From Calothrix sp. PCC 7716 (GTDB taxonomy: Bacteria; Cyanobacteriota; Cyanobacteriia; Cyanobacteriales; Nostocaceae): DNA of 64,000 nucleotides. Shown here one piece after another: positions 54,633 to 61,822 of this stretch (position 1 is the first letter of the stretch; every line of letters begins with the position of its first letter). Location of the stretch: the NCBI RefSeq assembly GCF_019977735.1, contig NZ_AP025018.1:9242580-9306579 (forward strand), in the 5' to 3' direction. A program made the translations under genes and the position numbers. The notes under the pieces are model-generated. The model saw only the letters and a program-made list of their open reading frames with translations, did no database searches and was not told the DNA's origin.

Positions 54633-57600
54633 ATGCTTAGTAACATTGTAAGGTGGGTGATTGACCGACGGTGGCTCGTTGTTTTGGCTACAGTTATTGT
54701 TTCATTGTGGACATTCTACGTCATACCCCAGATGCCGTTAGATGTGTTACCACCCTTTGCACCGCCACAAGTTGAAATTCAAACTGAAGCACCGGGACTG
54801 GCGCCGGAGGAAGTAGAATCTTTAGTTACTTTACCGATAGAAAGCGCAATTAATGGAACACCTGGAGTAACTGCAGTTCGTTCTTCAAGTGCAGCAGGAA
54901 TTTCTGCGGTTAGGGTAATATTTAATTGGGGGACAGAAATTTATCAAGCGCGTCAACTAGTTACTGAAAGACTACAACAAGCTACAAGTAAATTACCACC
55001 TGGAGTAGAAACGCCGCAAATTTCTCCCACGACTTCACCCGTTGGTTTAGTTGTCCAATACGCTTTTACTGTCGAAGGCGAGAATAACCCTCAATCAAAA
55101 ATTGATTTAATGGAAGTACGGCGAATTGTGGATTGGCAAGTCACAAATCGCCTTTTAGCTGTTCCAGGTGTGAGTCAAGTATTAGTTTTTGGTGGAGAGA
55201 CTCGACAATATCAAGTATTAGTTGACCCCGCAAAATTAGCAGCTTTTAATGTTACTTTAGAGCAGGTTACTAATGCCACCAAAGCGGCAAATGTTAACGC
55301 GCCTGGTGGTTATTTAATTACGCCAGATACAGAAAGATTAATTCGTGGCATTGGGCGAATTGAATCGATTGAAGATTTAAAAAAATCTACTATCACTTCA
55401 CGAAATGGTGTACCTGTTAGACTCCAAGATGTCGCCGATGTGCAAATTGGAGGTGCCATTAAACGTGGTGATGGTAGTTTTAACGGTAAACCAGCAATTA
55501 TTTTAATGGTCAATAAACAGCCGCTTGCCGATACTCCCACTGTTTCCCGCTCGATAGAAGCAGCAATGAAAGAAATTAAGGCTGGCTTACCAAAAGAAAT
55601 AAAAGTGACTACGACGTTTCGCCAAGATAGTTATATCGAGTCCTCCGTTGATAACGTTCGTTCATCATTAATTCAAGGTAGTATTATTGCAGCAGTAATT
55701 CTCATTCCCTTTTTGATGAATTGGCGTACTCTTACAGTATGTTTATTAGATTTTTTCTTAACATTGCTGTTTGGTTTACTAGCGCTGTCTTGGTTGGGAA
55801 TTGGGCTGAATACCATGACATTGGGTGGTTTGGCTGTAGCAATTGGTACTGCTATTGATGATGCGATTGTTTATGGTGAAAATACATATAGAAGATTACG
55901 AGAAAATAAAACAGCCTCTGACCCATTACCGCCTTTAGAAATTATTTTTGAAGGTTCTGAAGAAGTACGAGAATCATTAATAGGCGCCACGATTATTGGG
56001 ATTATTGTTTTCTCTCCAATTTTTACCTTACCAGGTGTGGAAGGGCGAATTTTTACACCGATGGGTATTTCTTACTTAGTTGTAGTTGTAATTTCCAGTT
56101 TAGAATCGCTGTTAGTTTCTCCTGCTTTATGTGCAATATTGTTGCCTAATGTCAAGGTAACAAAGCGAGAACCTTGGCTTGCAAGATTATGTAAGGGAAT
56201 TTATGTTTCTTGTTTAAACTTTTCTTTCCGAAGTTCATTCTTAATTATTGGTATTGCATTAGCTTTAACTGTAGCTTCCATCGCAATTATTCCTTCTTTT
56301 GGTAGAGCTTTTTTACCAGAGTTCCAAGAGCAAACAATGGTAAATACCTTAAGTTTATATCCTGGTGTCTCTCTCGAAGCAACCACAAAAGCTGGCTATG
56401 TGGTGGAGGAAGCGTTGAAAAACGACCGTAGATTTAGATTTATTCAAACACGTTCGGGACGTGCGGCGGGAGATGCAGATGCAGCGGGTGTTAACATTGC
56501 CCACGTTGATATTGAATTAAGTCAGGAGGGGATGAACAATCGAGAAAAAACACTAGAAAAACTGCGTACTGAGTTTGGTAAGATACCGGGAGCGGCACCC
56601 AACGTTGGCGGATTTATTTCTCACCGAATGGATGAAGTATTATCTGGGGTTCGCAGTGCTATAGCTGTAAAAATTTTTGGTTCTGATTTAGCAGAACTTC
56701 GTAAAATTGGGGAACAAGTAGAAGCACAAATGAAGACTGTGAATGGGGTTGTTGACTTACTGCTCGAACCTCAAATTCCAGTACCGCAAATTCAAATCAA
56801 ATTTGATAGGGATGCTGCTAGTCGCTACGGTCACACAGTCGGAGACCTTTCTAGCATCATTGAAACTGCACTCAACGGGCAAGTTGTTTCTCAAGTCCTA
56901 GAAAATCAACAATCTTTTGACCTTTTAGTATGGTTGAAACCAGACGCACGGCAAAATTTAGAAACGATTCGCAATTTATTAATTGATACTCCCAATGGGC
57001 AAAAAATTCCTTTAGGGAATGTTGCAAGGATTGATAACGGTACTGGACCGAATACAATCAATCGTGAAAATGTTTCTCGCTTAATTGTAGTAGCAGCAAA
57101 TGCAAAAGGTCGAGACTTACGCTCGATTGTTAATGATATTGAAGCTAAAGTAAAGAGCAATGTTAAAATTCCGGCAGGGTATTTTATTCAATATGCAGGA
57201 CAATTTGAAGCAGAAGAACGCGCTACGCAAAATATTCTTGTTTTCAGTATCATCGCGTTTGTTGCTATCACTGTACTGATGTACATGTCAGTTAAATCAA
57301 TCCCTTCTACTATCATGATTATGATTAACTTACCAATTGGTTTGGTAGGAGGTGTAATTGCAGTAGCGTTAACTGGAGGAGTTCTTTCGGTTGCGTCTTT
57401 AGTGGGATTTGTTTCTTTGTTTGGGGTAGCAACTCGCAATGGTTTATTATTGGTAGATAATTACAACAGTAAATATGCTGAAGGAATGGCGTTGAAAGAT
57501 ATTATTGTAAAAGGGTCGATGGAAAGATTAAATGCGATTTTGATGACGGCTTTAACTTCCGCTTTGGGTTTGGCGCCGATGGTACTACAAGGTGGTCCAG

Positions 57601-57767
57601 GGCAAGAACTTTTACAACCACTTTCTATTGTTGTTTTTGGTGGTTTATTTACTTCTACAGCTATTACTTTAGTAGTTTTACCTGCTTTATATGCAAAGTT
57701 TGGTAAACATTTGTTTCCTAAGAAAGTAGACGAAGTTAAAGAGGAGCAGTTCTTAATGCATATGTAA
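54633..57767 (+). CDS. Heavy-metal RND efflux pump 1 (CusA/CzcA family)
   Basis: 1044 residues, full length. N-terminal helix, PQMPLDVLPPFAPPQVEIQT, porter domains, helix 4 motif AIGTAIDDAIVYGENTYRRL, VRESLIGATIIGIIVFSP, and helix 10-12 motifs (GVATRNGLLLVDNYN, LGLAPMVLQGGPGQELLQPL). Helix 4 reads AIDDAIVYGEN, while pump 2 in this window has VVDDAIVDMEN; the lost second acidic residue may change ion preference. Would export copper or other metal from periplasm or cytoplasm with adaptor 3. Confidence 0.94.
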   Translation: MLSNIVRWVIDRRWLVVLATVIVSLWTFYVIPQMPLDVLPPFAPPQVEIQTEAPGLAPEEVESLVTLPIESAINGTPGVTAVRSSSAAGISAVRVIFNWGTEIYQARQLVTERLQQATSKLPPGVETPQISPTTSPVGLVVQYAFTVEGENNPQSKIDLMEVRRIVDWQVTNRLLAVPGVSQVLVFGGETRQYQVLVDPAKLAAFNVTLEQVTNATKAANVNAPGGYLITPDTERLIRGIGRIESIEDLKKSTITSRNGVPVRLQDVADVQIGGAIKRGDGSFNGKPAIILMVNKQPLADTPTVSRSIEAAMKEIKAGLPKEIKVTTTFRQDSYIESSVDNVRSSLIQGSIIAAVILIPFLMNWRTLTVCLLDFFLTLLFGLLALSWLGIGLNTMTLGGLAVAIGTAIDDAIVYGENTYRRLRENKTASDPLPPLEIIFEGSEEVRESLIGATIIGIIVFSPIFTLPGVEGRIFTPMGISYLVVVVISSLESLLVSPALCAILLPNVKVTKREPWLARLCKGIYVSCLNFSFRSSFLIIGIALALTVASIAIIPSFGRAFLPEFQEQTMVNTLSLYPGVSLEATTKAGYVVEEALKNDRRFRFIQTRSGRAAGDADAAGVNIAHVDIELSQEGMNNREKTLEKLRTEFGKIPGAAPNVGGFISHRMDEVLSGVRSAIAVKIFGSDLAELRKIGEQVEAQMKTVNGVVDLLLEPQIPVPQIQIKFDRDAASRYGHTVGDLSSIIETALNGQVVSQVLENQQSFDLLVWLKPDARQNLETIRNLLIDTPNGQKIPLGNVARIDNGTGPNTINRENVSRLIVVAANAKGRDLRSIVNDIEAKVKSNVKIPAGYFIQYAGQFEAEERATQNILVFSIIAFVAITVLMYMSVKSIPSTIMIMINLPIGLVGGVIAVALTGGVLSVASLVGFVSLFGVATRNGLLLVDNYNSKYAEGMALKDIIVKGSMERLNAILMTALTSALGLAPMVLQGGPGQELLQPLSIVVFGGLFTSTAITLVVLPALYAKFGKHLFPKKVDEVKEEQFLMHM

Positions 57768-57801
57768 TTACATTAAAAAACAATCTCCAAAATCTTCTTT
57801 T

Positions 57802-57840
57802 GGGATAGGTGTACTTGCCTGTCCCATATTTATTTTCATA
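57802..57840 (+). terminator. Terminator after RND pump 1
   Basis: GGGATAGG ... CCTGTCCC (8 pairs including one G-T) followed by ATATTTATTTT. A second small hairpin, GGGCA ... TGCCC, follows at 57848-57865. Confidence 0.75.
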
Positions 57841-57921
57841 TTTACTAGGGCAGACAAGGATGCCCACCCTACAATATATTTAATTTAATTAGTGGAAACC
57901 CCTTAATCTATCAATAATAAA

Positions 57922-57938
57922 TTTCATCGTGATTTCAT
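57922..57938 (+). promoter_or_regulatory. CopR-type promoter repeat (site 14), for the sigma factor
   Basis: TTTCAT-CGTGA-TTTCAT, 7 bases, TG-C-AATACT. Confidence 0.85.
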
Positions 57939-58056
57939 ATTTAGATGCAATACTAAATAAGTATAGGGAATAAGCTTATTTAATAGTTTACAACTTCTAG
58001 CAATGTAAACTATTAAAACTGATACAAAATTATCCAAAGAAGTTTCCTTGGGAGTC

Positions 58057-59022
58057 ATGCAAATGAGAAATGAACCTTTAACTACTAATGATATGGTGCG
58101 TGCCTATCTTCATGAAATTGGACGCATACCTTTATTGAGCCATGAACAAGAAATCTGTCTTGCCAAACAAGTTCAACTTATGATGGCAGCATTTGCTCAA
58201 AAAGAAGAACTTTCTAAAAAATTACAGCACGAACCTACACTAAAAGAATGGGCTGAAAGCATAAATTTAAGTGAAGAAAAACTGCTAGAACAGATAAATG
58301 ATGGACAAATTGCCAAGCAAAAAATGATTTCAGCCAATCTTCGGCTCGTAGTATCAATTGCGAAGAAATATCAAAAACGTAATTTAGAACTGTTGGATTT
58401 AATTCAAGAAGGTACATTAGGGCTAGAACGGGGAGTTGAAAAGTTTGACCCTAGCTTAGGATACAAATTTTCAACTTACGCTTATTGGTGGATTCGTCAG
58501 GGAATTACACGGGCAATAGCGCAGCAGTCACGTACTATCCGCGTACCCATCCATGTTTCTGAGAAGTTAAATAAAATTAAGCGGATTCAACGAGAACTAT
58601 CTCAAAAGCTGGGTCACATGCCTACCGTTACTGATATTGCCCAGGCGCTCAGTTTGGAACCCAGCCTAATTCGAGAGTGTTTACAGTTTTCTCGTCAACC
58701 TATCTCGCTAGACAAACGGGTTGGACAAGAACAAGATACTCAATTACAGGATATGTTGGAAGACAACGGAGTATCTCCTGAGCATTATACCGAGCAAGAA
58801 TTACTTCACCAAAATCTTCACAATCTATTACAAAAACTGACTCCACAACAAAAGGAAGTCTTGACGTTACGCTTTGCTTTAACAGGTGGATATAGCCTTA
58901 CGCTAGCACAAGTTGGCCAACGTATGGGTCTTTCTAGAGAACGAGTACGTCAACTCGAAAAACAAGCAATAGCTACTTTGAGAAAATATAAATATAAGGT
59001 ACGCAATTATTTAACGAACTAA
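58057..59022 (+). CDS. Group 2 sigma-70 factor
   Basis: About 321 residues; TTG 58048, ATG 58057 and ATG 58063 are in frame, and the GGGAG before them does not decide. Region 1.2 [20 protein letters not shown]; region 2 [49 protein letters not shown]; region 3 with [19 protein letters not shown]; region 4 [20 protein letters not shown]. Length and motifs fit the SigB-SigD type accessory factors of cyanobacteria. The promoter repeat upstream suggests metal-induced synthesis and a second tier of regulation. Confidence 0.92.
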   Translation: MQMRNEPLTTNDMVRAYLHEIGRIPLLSHEQEICLAKQVQLMMAAFAQKEELSKKLQHEPTLKEWAESINLSEEKLLEQINDGQIAKQKMISANLRLVVSIAKKYQKRNLELLDLIQEGTLGLERGVEKFDPSLGYKFSTYAYWWIRQGITRAIAQQSRTIRVPIHVSEKLNKIKRIQRELSQKLGHMPTVTDIAQALSLEPSLIRECLQFSRQPISLDKRVGQEQDTQLQDMLEDNGVSPEHYTEQELLHQNLHNLLQKLTPQQKEVLTLRFALTGGYSLTLAQVGQRMGLSRERVRQLEKQAIATLRKYKYKVRNYLTN

Positions 59023-59103
59023 TTACTTAGGTCTACAAAGCATTAGTGTTAGATGGAAGGGTCACTACTATAAAACGTTAATCATTTATGCATTTTTATT
59101 AAA

Positions 59104-60255
59104 ATGAATTTAGAGAAATCTCCTCCTCAACGCTTGCATCTTCATTACTTAGATGGCTTACGAGGAATTGCTGCTTTGTATGTTGTTGCTGTACATATTG
59201 AACCATCTACAACAGAAGCATTACCTGTATTTTGGTTACTTTTTGAAAAGACACTGAGATATGGTGCATTTAGTGTTGTTATCTTTCTTGTGCTTTCTGG
59301 TTACGTGTTAATGTTGCCAGTTGTAAGGTCACAAAATAGTTCAATATCAGGTGGCTTACTTAAATATATTAAACGCCGCGTGCGTCGAATATTACCACCT
59401 TACTACGCGGCTTTGATTGGATGTCTGCTACTTGCATTTATAATTTTATTGCTAGAGGAGTTCACCAGTTTTAAATGGGATAAAGTTGCGGGAGAGGGGC
59501 CATTTTTCCCATACTTTAATTTTATTGATGTGTTAACTCATCTATTGCTCATTCACAATTTCAGCAGTAGTACATATTTAACCATTAATCCACCGATGTG
59601 GAGTGTGGCGACAGAGTGGCAGCTATACTTTTTATTTCCACTCTTTTTGCTACCTATATGGCGCCGCTTTGGGTTGTTGTCGGTAGTATTTGCCGCTTTT
59701 ATTGTAGGAATATTACCATTTTATACACTGCATGACTTTTCAATGGCATCAAGCTCTTGGTTTATTGGCTTATTCACTTTAGGGATGGCAGCAGCAGAAA
59801 TTGGATTCTCTCAAAAACCTAAATTAATTTCTCTAAGAAATTCTTTACCTTGGGGTAGTCTAGCAGTCATTTTAACTCCTGTCGCTTTTGTCACCGAATG
59901 GAAGAAACTAGGACTACCAATATGGATTGGTCAAAGTGTTTTTGGTTTAGTCTCAGCTTGTCTATTTATTTACTGTACTCAGTTTGTAGTTGAAGGCAAA
60001 AAGCTACCTCATGTTCTGAGCATATTAGAACATCCTTGGGCTACCACGCTTGGAGCATTCTCTTACAGTCTGTATTTAACTCACGGACCAGTTATCACAA
60101 TAATGCGTTACTTGCTTTTTGGTTTAAATCTGAATCCGTTTATGTTTGCAGCAACATCTTATTCAATAGGTATACTAGCATCCTTAGTTTTTGCTTATTG
60201 GTTTTATTTGATTTTTGAAAAACCATTTATATCTAGCTTTAATAGCCGCAGGTAG
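59104..60255 (+). CDS. Membrane acyltransferase 3 (OafA/YrhL family)
   Basis: 383 residues, about ten membrane helices. Family marks: LDGLRGIAALYVVAVH with the catalytic His near residue 40, VFLVLSGYVLMLP, RRVRRILPPYY and PPMWSVATEWQLYFLFPL. These enzymes acylate surface sugars or lipids. It is 80 bases after the sigma factor without its own promoter repeat, so it may be cotranscribed. Confidence 0.92.
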   Translation: MNLEKSPPQRLHLHYLDGLRGIAALYVVAVHIEPSTTEALPVFWLLFEKTLRYGAFSVVIFLVLSGYVLMLPVVRSQNSSISGGLLKYIKRRVRRILPPYYAALIGCLLLAFIILLLEEFTSFKWDKVAGEGPFFPYFNFIDVLTHLLLIHNFSSSTYLTINPPMWSVATEWQLYFLFPLFLLPIWRRFGLLSVVFAAFIVGILPFYTLHDFSMASSSWFIGLFTLGMAAAEIGFSQKPKLISLRNSLPWGSLAVILTPVAFVTEWKKLGLPIWIGQSVFGLVSACLFIYCTQFVVEGKKLPHVLSILEHPWATTLGAFSYSLYLTHGPVITIMRYLLFGLNLNPFMFAATSYSIGILASLVFAYWFYLIFEKPFISSFNSRR

Positions 60256-60356
60256 AATTTAAAGATTAACTTATATTCAAATATTCGAGTCAGAAAAATT
60301 GCAGAATAACTCTAATATATAAGTACTAAATTATTCTATCCAAAAATATGCTCAAA

Positions 60357-60373
60357 TTTCATCTTGATTTCAT
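60357..60373 (+). promoter_or_regulatory. CopR-type promoter repeat (site 15), for the amidinotransferase
   Basis: TTTCAT-CTTGA-TTTCAT, 7 bases, TG-A-AAAACT. Confidence 0.85.
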
Positions 60374-60532
60374 ATGAATATGAAAAACTGATAAATAAGG
60401 TATATAAGATACCTGCTTAGTGCTGTTCTCTCAAAGGGAAAAGGGGGAAGTTAAAAGACTAAAAGCCTTCTCAAGTCAAGATTTTGTCTTTAACCTTCAA
60501 CCTTTTTCCTCTAAATTACAATTTATGAAGCT

Positions 60533-61639
60533 ATGACCGAATTTATGCAAGCATCTATCGATAGTGAAAATAACATTTGCCCTGTCAACTCTTACAATGA
60601 ATGGGATCCACTTGAAGAAGTTATTGTAGGTCGCTTAGACGGAGCTAACATTCCTCCATATCATGTTGTAGTCACTCATAACCTTCCTCGCTCCACAGCT
60701 AGATTGTACCGTCCGTTTGCAGGACAACGTTATCCTCGCTTTCTTGTCAAACGCGCGCAAAAAGCTTTAGATGAGTTTATTCATATTCTTAAATCTGAAG
60801 GTGTTGTAGTTAGACAACCAGATTTAATGAATTTTTCTGTTCAATATAAAACACCGTATTGAAAATCAAAAGGCTTTTGTAGCGCTTGTCCAAGAGATGG
60901 GTTTCTTGTGATTGGAAATGAGATTATAGAGACACCAATGCCTTGGCGCTCACGTTACTTTGAAATGTTTGCCTACCGCTCACTTTTCAAAGAATACTTT
61001 GCTTTTGGTGCGAAGTGGACTGCTGCACCAAAGCCGCAGTTGCTCAACGAACTTTATGATTATAATTTTCAACCTGCACAAAAAGATCAACCAATTCGCT
61101 ACGTAATCAACGAATTTGAACCTGTCTTTGATGCTGCTGATTTTGTTCGTTGCGGCAAAGATTTATTCGTCACGAAAAGTAATGTGACGAATGCTTCGGG
61201 AATTAAATGGCTGCGAAGGCATTTAGGGGAAACATATACAATTCACGAAATTGAGAGTAAATGTCCTACTCCTATGCACATAAATTCGACATTTTTACCT
61301 TTGGCGCCTGGTAAAGTGTTAGTCAATCCAGAATATATAGACGTTGAAAGACTACCGAGCATTCTTAAATCCTGGGATGTATTAGTAGCCCCCCAACCTG
61401 ATCCAGTTTCTGGAATTACAGGAGCAATGTGCAGCAAATGGATTAGCTTGAATATGCTGATGCTCGATGAAAAACGGGTCATTATGGACAAAACGCAAGA
61501 ATCCATGATTAAATCACTAAAAAATTGGGGTTTTGAGCCAATACCCTGCTCATTTATGGACTTTGTTCCTTTTGGTGGCTCCTTTCATTGTGCAACCCTA
61601 GATGTTAGGAGAAGAGGAGAGCTACAATCCTACTTCTAA
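60533..61639 (+). pseudogene. Glycine/lysine-type amidinotransferase, interrupted by one in-frame TGA
   Basis: A single frame of 368 codons apart from TGA at 60860-60862 (codon 110). Before the stop: NSYNEWDPLEEVIVGRLDGA and FVHIL-type helix; after it: PRDGFLVIGNEIIE, FEPVFDAADFVRCG (catalytic Asp), PMHINSTFLPL (catalytic His) and GGSFHCATLDVRRRGELQSY (catalytic Cys). The family has KTPxW at the stop position, so TGG to TGA is the likely change. Everything else is intact and length is normal. The family moves an amidino group from arginine to an amine (glycine, GABA, or toxin precursors as in CyrA/SxtG). Confidence 0.88.
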
Positions 61640-61721
61640 ATTCAGACTATGTTGTACTATATCTATCTCAAATCTAAAATTTTCCTTAAGCTTTTTTGTC
61701 TAGCCACAGAAACTCTATAAA

Positions 61722-61738
61722 TTTCATCTTGATTTCAT
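61722..61738 (+). promoter_or_regulatory. CopR-type promoter repeat (site 16), for RND pump 2
   Basis: TTTCAT-CTTGA-TTTCAT, 7 bases, TG-G-GACATT. Confidence 0.85.
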
Positions 61739-61822
61739 TTTTGTCTGGGACATTATATACAGTACACACGGAACACATATTGCTATATACCAAGCTACTA
61801 TCTAGCTAGAGTTGAAAAAATA

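Noticed and set aside
60860..60862. TGA in the amidinotransferase as a recoded (selenocysteine or tryptophan) codon
   Set aside because: No selenocysteine element was recognised and cyanobacteria use the standard code; other genes here also end in TGA. A nonsense change or sequencing error is simpler.
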